Origin: Gemmatimonadota bacterium
GTDB lineage: Bacteria; Gemmatimonadota; Gemmatimonadetes; Gemmatimonadales; Gemmatimonadaceae
Reading direction: 5' to 3'
NCBI GenBank assembly: GCA_003222065.1
Contig: QHUV01000010.1
Span: 1-13,615 of the forward strand
Length of the DNA: 13,615 bases
Below, piece by piece: positions 4,944 through 12,148 of this stretch. The position numbers and the translations under genes are program-made. How positions within the stretch are numbered: the stretch's first letter is position 1; each line of letters opens with the position of its first letter. The notes beneath the pieces were generated by a model. That model had not been told where the DNA came from. It did no database searches and saw only the letters and a program-made list of their open reading frames with translations.

Positions 4944-7583
4944 TCACACGGCCCGGCCTACCCCACGAATGATCCCCAAGACGCGCCGATTCGGATCGAA
5001 ATGTCGCTGCGCGAGCTGCTGCATGCGCCTTGCCGTGACCGCGCGCACGCTATCCTCGAACGTTTCGAGATCACTCAACTTCCCGAATAGCCACGCGTCG
5101 ATCACATCCGACAGCACCGAGCTGCCGCTCTGTTGCTGGATCGCATGGACCCCAATGGCGTAGGTCTGAGCGCGCGCCAACTCGTCCGCCGATACCGGCT
5201 CCTCGCGCAGACGCGCGAACTCCGCCAGCAATCCGTCGCTGGCCGCGTCCTCCTTCTCCGGCGACGTCGCGATATACGCTCCGAACGTGCCGGCTGCTCG
5301 CCGCGCCGAGCTGAACGCCGTCACCGTGTAGCATAACGACAGCTTGTCGCGTAGCTCGTCGAAGAAACGTCCACCGAGTCCGCTGGCGACGCTCGCGATC
5401 ATCGCGGCCGCGAACCGGTCGGTCTCGGCGCGCGATGGGCCGGGAAAGAGCAGCGCGATTGCCGTTTGTGCCTTCTCCCGCCGCTCCGCGGATATCGTCA
5501 CCCCTGCCGGCCAGTCAGCTGTGACGATCGGCGGCGACGGTGCGCGCCCGAGCTCCGCGAATTCGCGCGCTGCGAGCTCGGCGAGTGCGTCCGGATCGCC
5601 GTCGCCGACGATGCCGACGACGGGTGCCGCGCGCGGGCCGAGCACGTGCTCACGGTGCCACACGGCCACGTGCGTGTGCTCGATGCTGCGCAGCGATTCC
5701 TCCGTCCCAGTCGCCGGAACACCGTACGAATGACCACGAAACGCCGCCTGCGTCGCCAGCCGCATCGGATAGCGGAACATGTCGTCGCGAGACGCGATGA
5801 CGTCGGCGATGGCGACCGCGCGCTCGGTTTCCAATACCTCGGGCAGGAACGTTGGGTGCTGCGCCACATCGGCAACCAGCGCGATCGCCGCCGCCACATA
5901 GCTCGATGGCACGGAGATCGTCCATCCAAAGCTGTCGCTCCCTACCGCGCCGCCGACGCTCCCACCGAGTAATTCCGCCTCCTCGGCGATCTGCACCGCG
6001 GTGCGCGACAGCGTTCCCTTCTGCGCGGTGCGCACCATGAGTGTCGTTAGGCCGCCGCTCGCGTCCGTCTCCTCGGTCGCTCCACCGAGCGCAAAGATCC
6101 CGACGTGCACCAGCGGAGCGCCTGGTTTGAGCCGGACCAGAATCGGCAGTCCCGAGGCGGCGCGGTACACGCGCACGCCCGCCTCCTGTTTCTCGAGCTG
6201 CACGGCCGGCACGTTAGGCGACGGCGGGCCGGGTTCATAGGGCGCGCTCGTCGCCAGGGCTTCCGGCCGTGCACGCTCGAGGAGAGACAGCATCGCACCG
6301 CCGTCCGCGGCTACGGGCTCGCTCCCGTTAGGCCGGTACACAATCACCCCCGCTTGCTCCGGAGTCAGATACCGAGTAGCGGCGTCCGAGAGCTGCTCGC
6401 CCGTCGTTGTGAGCAAACGCTCCACGTACCAATCCCCGAGGCGCCAGTCGCCGAGCGCTTCCCACTCCGCGAGATAGTTGGCCTGGCCTTCCATGTCCTC
6501 CAAGCGGCGCACCCATCGTGACTCGAACAACCGCTTCGCCCGCGTCAGCTCGTGGTCGCCGACGCCCTCCTCGCGCGCGCGCCGCACCTGATCCCAAGTC
6601 GCGCGTGCCGCGTCCGGCGTCGTCGCCGGTGGCGTCTCGGCGTGCACGACGAACACACCGAGCTCCGTCGGCGTGTAGTCGTACGCGCTCACCCCCGATG
6701 CGAGCTTGCGCTCGCGCACCGCGCGGTACAATCGCGACGCACGGCCGGCGCCGAGCACCATCGCCAGAAGATCGAGGGCGGGCGTGTCGATGTGCAGCGT
6801 GCCCGGCGTCCGCCAGCCAAACGCGAGCTGTGTCTGCCCGATGTCGCCGCTCATGTCACGATACCGAAAGCCACCGGTGCCTTCTTCGGTCGGGCCAGGC
6901 GATCGCATCGGCGTGCCGCCGTGAAGTCCGCCATACAACCGCTCGACTTCCTGCATCGCGTCGTCTGTATCGACGGCGCCCACGATCGAGAGAACCGTGT
7001 TCCCCGGGTGATAGAAGTTCCGATAAAAACGCAGCAGTGCATCGCGCGTCAGCGCGCGCAATCCGGGCTCACGGCCAATGCGCCAGCGTCGAATGCGATG
7101 CTTGTCGTGCAGCAATTCGTACAGAGTTTCCGTCGCCACCGCCGGCGGATTGTCAGCCTTGCGTTTCGCTTCCTGAATGATCACCTCGAGCTCACGCGCG
7201 AGCTCCGTTGAGTCGATCAGCGAATTCGCGTAGGCGTCCGCTTGCACCTCGAGCCCCTGGCGGAAACCCGATGCCGGCAGAACCGTGTAGTAGCTCGTGT
7301 GATCGTAGATGGTCGCGGCGTTGAGATACCCGCCGACGGCTTTGGTTTGCTTTGCGATCTCACCGACGCCGCGCGTCGGCGTTCCCTTGAAGTACATGTG
7401 CTCGAGCACATGGGCGATCCCGACGATGTCGTCCGTCTCGTCGAAATATCCCGCGCTCACGAACGTCACGATGGCGACGACGGGCGCGGAAAAGTCTGAT
7501 TTGATTAGAACTTTCAAACCATTCGGCAGCACCGTGCGATGCACGCTTGCTGCGTCGATCGCGTAGAGTGGAGAAACGGTCAT
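4944..7583 (-). CDS. Two-lobed M16 (pitrilysin/PqqL-like) zinc metallopeptidase
   Basis: The 879-residue product consists of two M16 halves in tandem. The N-terminal half begins RTVLPNGLKVLIK and carries the inverted zinc motif HVLEH (His58, Glu61, His62). The third ligand Glu138 lies 76 residues after His62 (ELEVIIQEAKRK), the usual spacing. The second half (from about 455) lacks HxxEH, as is normal for the inactive lobe, but keeps the Arg/Tyr-type substrate segment FFDELRDKLSLCYTV followed by GTFGAYIATSPEK. M16 enzymes enclose and cleave peptides or small unfolded proteins. No signal peptide is evident at this start, so it is either cytoplasmic or the true start differs. It is the last gene after two TPR genes (gap 55 bases), and it converges tail to tail with the barrel-domain gene, leaving ten bases between stops. 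Three copies of the octamer CGTTAGGC lie within it. Confidence 0.93.
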   Translation of the reverse strand: MTVSPLYAIDAASVHRTVLPNGLKVLIKSDFSAPVVAIVTFVSAGYFDETDDIVGIAHVLEHMYFKGTPTRGVGEIAKQTKAVGGYLNAATIYDHTSYYTVLPASGFRQGLEVQADAYANSLIDSTELARELEVIIQEAKRKADNPPAVATETLYELLHDKHRIRRWRIGREPGLRALTRDALLRFYRNFYHPGNTVLSIVGAVDTDDAMQEVERLYGGLHGGTPMRSPGPTEEGTGGFRYRDMSGDIGQTQLAFGWRTPGTLHIDTPALDLLAMVLGAGRASRLYRAVRERKLASGVSAYDYTPTELGVFVVHAETPPATTPDAARATWDQVRRAREEGVGDHELTRAKRLFESRWVRRLEDMEGQANYLAEWEALGDWRLGDWYVERLLTTTGEQLSDAATRYLTPEQAGVIVYRPNGSEPVAADGGAMLSLLERARPEALATSAPYEPGPPSPNVPAVQLEKQEAGVRVYRAASGLPILVRLKPGAPLVHVGIFALGGATEETDASGGLTTLMVRTAQKGTLSRTAVQIAEEAELLGGSVGGAVGSDSFGWTISVPSSYVAAAIALVADVAQHPTFLPEVLETERAVAIADVIASRDDMFRYPMRLATQAAFRGHSYGVPATGTEESLRSIEHTHVAVWHREHVLGPRAAPVVGIVGDGDPDALAELAAREFAELGRAPSPPIVTADWPAGVTISAERREKAQTAIALLFPGPSRAETDRFAAAMIASVASGLGGRFFDELRDKLSLCYTVTAFSSARRAAGTFGAYIATSPEKEDAASDGLLAEFARLREEPVSADELARAQTYAIGVHAIQQQSGSSVLSDVIDAWLFGKLSDLETFEDSVRAVTARRMQQLAQRHFDPNRRVLGIIRGVGRAV

Positions 7584-7638
7584 GAGGGCAAGCTAATCAC
7601 TCCAGCTGCCGCCCCAGGGCCATGATGGCGCGAACGCG

Positions 7639-8682
7639 TTATGGACGCGGCGTTGCGGGGACGGGCATCGGCATGCCGGGCGACATCGCCTGTCCGGGCA
7701 CCGGAGCGCCCGCCATTACGCACCGGCTCCAGTCCCCTTGCCCGGCGCGGTTCAACCAGACCTGCCCCTCCGTCGGCCGGCCGAGCCGTATCATCGCACA
7801 ACCGAGATAGCCCATCGCCATCCGGTCGCCTGTATCGGCCTGTACTGCTCGCACGAGGAAGCGTCGCGACAAATCGTAATTGCCCGCGCTGAACAAGTAC
7901 AAGCCGAGCTCGCGGAGCGCGACCGCGTTATCGGGGGCAAGCTTTACCGCGGCTTGTGCTTCTTGCGCGGCGAGCGTCATGTTGCCGACTTCTCGTGCCA
8001 TACGCGACAGGTACACGTGCGGCAACGGGTCGTTGGGATTGTCGCGCGAAGCCTTCGTGAATTCACCCGCTGCCGCTTCACGCTGACCGCGCCGGTAGTC
8101 ATCGATTCCGCGTTGCAGCGCATCCTGCCCGCCGCCGAACCAACCTTGTGAGTATGCGCCGAAGGCGAGCCCGCCGAGCACGAGGACGATGAGCGCGGCG
8201 AGCACCGCCTTGACCCACGGCTCCAGGCCGTCGCGCGGCGGCGGTACCGTCTCGGGTGCCCCGAGCGGCGAGCTGCGCATTCCTTCGGTGTTGAGCGCCA
8301 TCGGTGCACCGGCTGTCGCGCCCGCGTGGTCACCCATCAAGCCCGATTCAAACTTGAGAAACGCGTTCCGCGCCGCGTCGAGATCGGATGGGGACGGCTC
8401 GTAGTCGGTGGCATGGGCGCGCTCGTTCGCCGCATGGAACTCCGCGAGCGCGTTCGCTTGCTCGAACGACAGGAGCTGACGCTGCCGCGCCTCGCGGATC
8501 AGCGGTTGCCCGCTCAACGTCGTCCCGCCCACGAGTGAACGGAGCGCGGTTTCCACCGCGCTCCAGCTCTCCATCAAGTCCGCCGCCAACTCCTCGAAGT
8601 GTCGCGACTGATCCAGCCGCGCGATCGCCGGACGAGCGCGATCGAGCGCGGCCAGCGCGCTGCGGCGCCCGATGTCGTTCAC
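7639..8682 (-). CDS. Membrane-anchored TPR protein
   Basis: The 347-residue product has a cytoplasmic helical N-terminal region (1-110, with AALDRARPAIARLDQ and a Glu/Ala-rich helix near 70-90), a Gly/Pro linker, one transmembrane helix at about 156-178 (WVKAVLAALIVLVLGGLAFG), and then tetratricopeptide-type repeats from about 186 to 315. The repeat consensus is visible in DALQRGIDDYRRGQREAAAG, PHVYLSRMAREVGNMTLAAQ and ALRELGLYLFSAGNYDLSRR. The extreme C-terminus is low-complexity Pro/Met/Gly. The TPR part should face the periplasm and act as a protein-binding scaffold. The GTG start overlaps the stop of the upstream TPR gene (GTGA at 8679-8682), so the two are translationally coupled. Partner and function are unknown; the conserved pairing with an M16 peptidase downstream hints at proteolytic quality control. 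Confidence 0.85.
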   Translation of the reverse strand: MNDIGRRSALAALDRARPAIARLDQSRHFEELAADLMESWSAVETALRSLVGGTTLSGQPLIREARQRQLLSFEQANALAEFHAANERAHATDYEPSPSDLDAARNAFLKFESGLMGDHAGATAGAPMALNTEGMRSSPLGAPETVPPPRDGLEPWVKAVLAALIVLVLGGLAFGAYSQGWFGGGQDALQRGIDDYRRGQREAAAGEFTKASRDNPNDPLPHVYLSRMAREVGNMTLAAQEAQAAVKLAPDNAVALRELGLYLFSAGNYDLSRRFLVRAVQADTGDRMAMGYLGCAMIRLGRPTEGQVWLNRAGQGDWSRCVMAGAPVPGQAMSPGMPMPVPATPRP

Positions 8683-9824
8683 CGGACGATTCGGAGCAGA
8701 CCTGCGTCGGCGCTACCTTTGATGAAGCTCTCCGCGTCGCTCGTCGGAATCTGCACGCCCGTCTCACGGAACCCGCGCCGCGCCGCCCGACGCATGAAAT
8801 CCTGCATCGTGTGCGTGGGATCGCCTACCGCGTCGCGCATGCGAAGCACGATCTCGTCCCACGAGCCGGCGAACTTCGTTCCGTCGCGGGCGACGATCTG
8901 GTGCGCGCTACTCGTCTCCTCCTTCTGGTCCGCGAGACCGCTGAGCAGTGTCCCGAACAGCTCGAGCTGTCCTCGGGCGATCTGTGCCTCCCGCGTCGTC
9001 TCGTCGGTGGCGTGACGCGGATCGAGCTCCATGAGCAGTTCGTCGACGTCATCGAGATCGCTGGCCAGCTCCGAGAGCCGGTCATCCCAAGGCTTCAGCT
9101 CGGGATCCTGCTCCGTCACCTTGTACAGCGTTCGCTTCAATTCGATGAGCCGCCAAATCCCAAGCTCGTCCCAGTGATCGTCCGGTGTCGTCTGCTCGAG
9201 ATGATAGAGCGCGCCCTCGTACTCGCCGCGATCGTAAAGAATGTTCGCGAGATAGATCCGCGCTTCCGAGTGCTCGTTGTCGAGCTGGAGTGACCGCCGC
9301 AACGACGCAATCGCGGCGTCGTCGTCTCCCAGGCGGTGATGCGTGTACCCAACGCACGATACCGCCTCGGCGGATTCGGGCGCCTGCTGTACCGCCGTCT
9401 CGAAAAATCCCTTGGCGCCGTCGAAGAAGTCCGATCGCTCACGGATCGATCCTTCACGAAAGAGCGCGCGTCCGATCTGCAGCATCAGGTCGATGTCATC
9501 GCCATAGCCGAGCTCCAAGGTCCGATGAAAGCAGCGCAGCGCCGCTTCATCTTGACCGAGCTTCAGCAGCGACTCGCCAAGTCCGGCGAGTCCATCCTCG
9601 TGCTCGGGTTCGAGCACGAGCGCATCCTCAAAGCTGCGTCGCGCCCAACCAAACTCTTCGCGAGCCAGCTGGGCGTATCCCACTCCAATGTGCAGCTCTA
9701 CCGCGTTCGGGTAGAGCGCGAGTCCCTCTCGGAGCACACGGAGCGCCTCTTCATATTGGCCTTCATTGTAAAGCTGATGGGCGCGCTCGTCGTACTCTTC
9801 AGAACTCAGGAACGGGGTGGGCAT
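8679..9824 (-). CDS. Cytoplasmic TPR-repeat protein, first gene of the M16 operon
   Basis: The 381-residue product contains about six tetratricopeptide repeats between residues 9 and 235, with the typical W/LG/Y/A/F/A/P pattern (AHQLYNEGQYEEALRVLREG; LHIGVGYAQLAREEFGWARR; VGYTHHRLGDDDAAIASLRR; IYLANILYDRGEYEGALYHL). An acidic segment at 240-300 is followed by a separate C-terminal block of about 75 residues (HQIVARDGTKFAGSWDEIVL onward) rich in charged residues, whose family I do not recognise. There is no signal peptide or membrane helix. A Shine-Dalgarno GGAGG lies ten bases before the ATG, and a near-consensus promoter lies about 40-70 bases upstream. It heads a three-gene unit with the membrane TPR protein and the M16 peptidase. 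Confidence 0.88.
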   Translation of the reverse strand: MPTPFLSSEEYDERAHQLYNEGQYEEALRVLREGLALYPNAVELHIGVGYAQLAREEFGWARRSFEDALVLEPEHEDGLAGLGESLLKLGQDEAALRCFHRTLELGYGDDIDLMLQIGRALFREGSIRERSDFFDGAKGFFETAVQQAPESAEAVSCVGYTHHRLGDDDAAIASLRRSLQLDNEHSEARIYLANILYDRGEYEGALYHLEQTTPDDHWDELGIWRLIELKRTLYKVTEQDPELKPWDDRLSELASDLDDVDELLMELDPRHATDETTREAQIARGQLELFGTLLSGLADQKEETSSAHQIVARDGTKFAGSWDEIVLRMRDAVGDPTHTMQDFMRRAARRGFRETGVQIPTSDAESFIKGSADAGLLRIVR

Positions 9825-9862
9825 CGTGAGTAAGCCTCCAGCTCTGAGGGTCTTCCTTGCCT

Positions 9863-9891
9863 ATAGTACCCGGGGGTTCTGGGAAGTTCAA
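9863..9891 (-). promoter_or_regulatory. Sigma70-type promoter of the TPR-TPR-M16 operon
   Basis: Read on the minus strand, TTGAAC (9891-9886) and TACTAT (9868-9863) are separated by exactly 17 bases. Each matches its consensus hexamer at five of six positions or nearly so. Transcription would start near 9856, leaving a leader of about 32 bases before the ATG with a GGAGG ribosome site inside. This is the best promoter in the window. Confidence 0.7.
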
Positions 9892-9951
9892 TGGTTTTTC
9901 CAGTCCCGAAATCGGCGCATCAACACTCAATCGCCGTGCTGCGTTAGCGAT

Positions 9952-9971
9952 CGCAAATTCATGTATTTGCG
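9952..9971. repeat. Palindromic element in the psuG-TPR intergenic region
   Basis: CGCAAAT at 9952-9958 and ATTTGCG at 9965-9971 form a perfect 7-bp inverted repeat around a 6-base centre (TCATGT). There is no T-run, so it is not a typical terminator. It lies about 60 bases upstream of the -35 of the TPR operon promoter and 58 bases past the psuG stop, so an operator or a weak transcript-end hairpin are both possible. Confidence 0.45.
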
Positions 9972-10028
9972 CCGTACGTCGTTCACGCGCGGTACGCTTC
10001 ACACCTCCGTTTGCGAGACACGCCCGAC

Positions 10029-10958
10029 TCAATTCGCGAGCGCACATGCAATGTCCGCGGCCAACGCCGCGTTGTTCTCGAGTAGGGCGAGATTCACGTC
10101 GAGCGACCTTCTGTTAGTCAAACGACTGACAGCCTCCAAGAGAAACGGCGTCATCGCGGGTCCTTCGACTCCCTTGCGTTGCGCCTCTGACAACGCGTCC
10201 GCGATGGCAGATTCCACCTCGGTAGGTGATAGCGCGTACTCCGCTGGCGGAGCTTGAACAACGAGGACGCTCTGTGTATTGCCGAGACCCCAGTGATTGC
10301 GCGTGATTGCTGCGATCTCGCCTGCAGTGTCACAGCTCACGTCGAGCGCAATTCCGGTCTGCGCGGTAAAAAAGCCCGGCAGCTCTTGCGTTCGATATCC
10401 GATCACTGGCACGCCGAGCGTCTCGAGTCGCTCCCACGTAGCGCGGAGGTCCAAGATGGATTTCGCGCCCGCGCAGATCACGACGACGCGTGAGCGCGCG
10501 AGCTCCACCAGGTCCGCCGACTCGTCGCGCACCTGATCGCTTCTCTCGTGGTGCGCGCGACGGTGCACGCCGCCGATACCGCCAGTCGCGAAAACCTCGA
10601 TGCTCGCCAAGCGTGCGAGCGCGAGAGTGGCGGCGACAGTCGTGGCGCCGTCCACGCGACGCGTCACGGCGACGCCCAGATCCCGACTGCTGACTTTTCG
10701 AACGCCCTCTCGGCGAAGAAACCGCTTCAAATCATCGCCTTCCAATCCGAGAACGGGCTGACCGCACGAGACTGCGGCAATCGCCGCTGTTGCTCCTCTG
10801 CTCTCGACCGCCCTAACCATGCGCGCTGCCGCGTCGCCGTTCTCCGGGATCGGAAGTCCTTGCGCGAAGACCGAGCTCTCTAGCGCTACGACCGGACTCT
10901 TGCGAGCGAGTGCGTTCCGAACTGAGGGCGAGAGAGCGAGCCAGCGGTCGGTGGACAC
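10029..10958 (-). CDS. psuG: Pseudouridine-5'-phosphate glycosidase
   Basis: PsuG reversibly splits pseudouridine 5'-phosphate into uracil and ribose 5-phosphate in the cytoplasm. The 309-residue length is typical. Family landmarks are all present: VVALESSVFAQGLPIPEN with the catalytic Glu27, KVSSRDLGVAV with Lys88, FATGGIGGVHR at 123-133, CAGAKSILD with Lys166 (the Schiff-base lysine in the E. coli enzyme), a late segment TPFLLEAVSRLT, and a C-terminal SLDVNLALLENNAALAADIA. Between HR and the conserved D(x)SADLxELA the loop appears several residues longer and very His/Arg-rich (RRAHHERSDQVRDESADL). The start is GTG 10956-10958 without a clear Shine-Dalgarno. No pseudouridine kinase (psuK) gene is adjacent, so the kinase must be elsewhere or the substrate arrives phosphorylated. 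It follows the sortase gene by 28 bases and may be read from the same transcript. Confidence 0.93.
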   Translation of the reverse strand: MSTDRWLALSPSVRNALARKSPVVALESSVFAQGLPIPENGDAAARMVRAVESRGATAAIAAVSCGQPVLGLEGDDLKRFLRREGVRKVSSRDLGVAVTRRVDGATTVAATLALARLASIEVFATGGIGGVHRRAHHERSDQVRDESADLVELARSRVVVICAGAKSILDLRATWERLETLGVPVIGYRTQELPGFFTAQTGIALDVSCDTAGEIAAITRNHWGLGNTQSVLVVQAPPAEYALSPTEVESAIADALSEAQRKGVEGPAMTPFLLEAVSRLTNRRSLDVNLALLENNAALAADIACALAN

Positions 10959-10986
10959 GCCGATAAGGTAAGTCGCCCTGAAAGCC

Positions 10987-11640
10987 TTAGGTCTGCCCGG
11001 GGGAGCGTGTTCGCATGCCGTCAGCCCACGTGCCGGCGATCGGCTTGGCGCTCAAGATCAGTCGGTCCGGCGCGCTTCCGAAGTAACGCACCGGCCAGCA
11101 CGTGGTGAGCGTGAGCAGTGGCTCCTTGCTTTGAAATAGCGCCGGCGTCTCGTGACCAATTACTCGGCGACCGACGATTACCCACGCACCGCTGGACTGC
11201 GCTGTTTCCGTCCGGATGGTGTCGCCAAGCTGCAGTCTATCCAGATGGCTGAAGTGACGATCGCGGTGCGCCGATATCACCGCATTTCCGCGCATTCCTG
11301 GAAGCGCGCTACCCGGCAAGTGACCTGGCCCGGCATTCAGTTCGTCATCACCGACACCTTCGATCACAATCTCGTCGAGACGAATACGCGGAATCCTCAG
11401 TCGCGCGACCGGCGCTCCTGTCGCAATGGCTCCGACGGAGGTAGTCGGGACGTTCGCGCGATCCCGTGCTTCGGCAACGAGTGCCTGAGCCCGACGTTCA
11501 TCCCACTGCCGACGCGCGACATCAGCGCGATACTGACCTACCAGGTATCGCCCAGCGACAAACACAATCAGCGTCGCCCCAAGAATAAAGAGGCTCGCTG
11601 CTCCAAACCGCAGGGCGACGTCGGCGCGACCGCGAATCAT
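10987..11640 (-). CDS. Class D-like sortase (cysteine transpeptidase)
   Basis: Sortases cleave a C-terminal sorting motif of an exported protein and join it to a cell-surface nucleophile. The 217-residue product has an N-terminal membrane helix (about 11-33), a charged stalk, and the sortase beta-barrel from about 75. The catalytic triad is clear: His125 in ISAHRDRHF, Cys181 in LTLTTCWP, and Arg193 in APDRLIL. The TLTTC block and the phrase GPGHLPGSALPGMRGNAVIS are typical of class D/E-type sortases. A protein with a C-terminal sorting signal is encoded 13 bases upstream, making a dedicated pair. The ATG has no good Shine-Dalgarno, which suggests coupling to the upstream gene. Sortases are scarce in diderms, so this one is notable. 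The family call is firm; the subclass is by eye. Confidence 0.92.
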   Translation of the reverse strand: MIRGRADVALRFGAASLFILGATLIVFVAGRYLVGQYRADVARRQWDERRAQALVAEARDRANVPTTSVGAIATGAPVARLRIPRIRLDEIVIEGVGDDELNAGPGHLPGSALPGMRGNAVISAHRDRHFSHLDRLQLGDTIRTETAQSSGAWVIVGRRVIGHETPALFQSKEPLLTLTTCWPVRYFGSAPDRLILSAKPIAGTWADGMRTRSPGQT

Positions 11641-11653
11641 TCGAGGGAGCGGT

Positions 11654-12094
11654 CTACGCGCGACGCGCTCGGAGTCTGAGCAGCAGCATCCCGACGATCA
11701 GTGAGGCCAATCCCGCGACGAGATACGCGGGGAGTGGAGTCGCCGTATTCGGCGCGATCGCACCGTTGGAGAACGTTGTCGTCGTACGACCCGGCTCTAC
11801 GCGCTGATCAGGCACAGCCGTCGCCACAGATGCCATTGCGGTGTCGTTGGCGGTCGCGACCTTGGTGCCAGGCACACCCGCGGCCGAGTCCACCCAGGCC
11901 TTCATGTCGGTGAGACTCATCCGCGCGACACTGTCGGCGCGCGCCTTGGTGACGGCGACTGTCGTCTTCGCGGAATCCACTGCCGCTTGGCGAGGTGGCG
12001 CGACGAAGGTCGTGAACTGGGCCGACAACACTGCTGGAGTCAGAAGTGCCGCGGCGGAGAAGATCATGGCTGTCGTTGCGGAGCGAAGCGTCAC
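11654..12094 (-). CDS. Small exported protein with C-terminal sorting signal, probable sortase substrate
   Basis: The 146-residue product has a signal peptide (about 1-25, ending AVLSA before Gln26), an Ala/Thr/Val/Ser-rich mature region with one helical stretch (VDSAKTTVAVTKARADSVAR), a Thr-rich linker, and then a canonical sorting tail: APNTA at 114-118, a 20-residue hydrophobic helix (121-140) and the basic end RLRARRA. APNTA resembles the LPNTA motif known for class D sortases in Firmicutes. The sortase gene follows 13 bases downstream. Start choice: AGGAGG lies exactly six bases before the GTG at 12092-12094 and gives an ideal signal peptide. ATGs at 12109 and 12112 are alternatives with the weaker GAGG. 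A 6-bp hairpin at 12113-12129 lies just upstream of that ribosome site. No known domain is seen in the mature part, so its function is unknown. Confidence 0.83.
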   Translation of the reverse strand: MTLRSATTAMIFSAAALLTPAVLSAQFTTFVAPPRQAAVDSAKTTVAVTKARADSVARMSLTDMKAWVDSAAGVPGTKVATANDTAMASVATAVPDQRVEPGRTTTTFSNGAIAPNTATPLPAYLVAGLASLIVGMLLLRLRARRA

Positions 12095-12112
12095 AGGAGT
12101 CCTCCTCATCAT

Positions 12113-12129
12113 TGCCTCTTTTGGAGGCA
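12113..12129. repeat. Short hairpin beside the ribosome site of the sortase-substrate gene
   Basis: TGCCTC at 12113-12118 and GAGGCA at 12124-12129 form a 6-bp stem with loop TTTTG. On the minus-strand mRNA it lies seven bases before the AGGAGG sequence of the sortase-substrate gene and just after the serine hydrolase stop. It lacks a following U-run, so it is more likely to affect translation or mRNA processing than to terminate transcription. Confidence 0.35.
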
Positions 12130-12148
12130 TAGGTCATGCCCGCCTGCC

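Noticed and set aside
6518..7211. Two plus-strand open frames of about 220 codons antisense to the M16 peptidase
   Set aside because: They are Arg/Ser/Pro-rich with no domain pattern and lie wholly inside a clearly conserved peptidase gene on the other strand. GC-rich DNA commonly gives such frames.
9185..9833. Plus-strand frames of 214 and 165 codons antisense to the first TPR gene
   Set aside because: Composition mirrors the codon bias of the TPR gene on the opposite strand, and neither has a motif or ribosome site.
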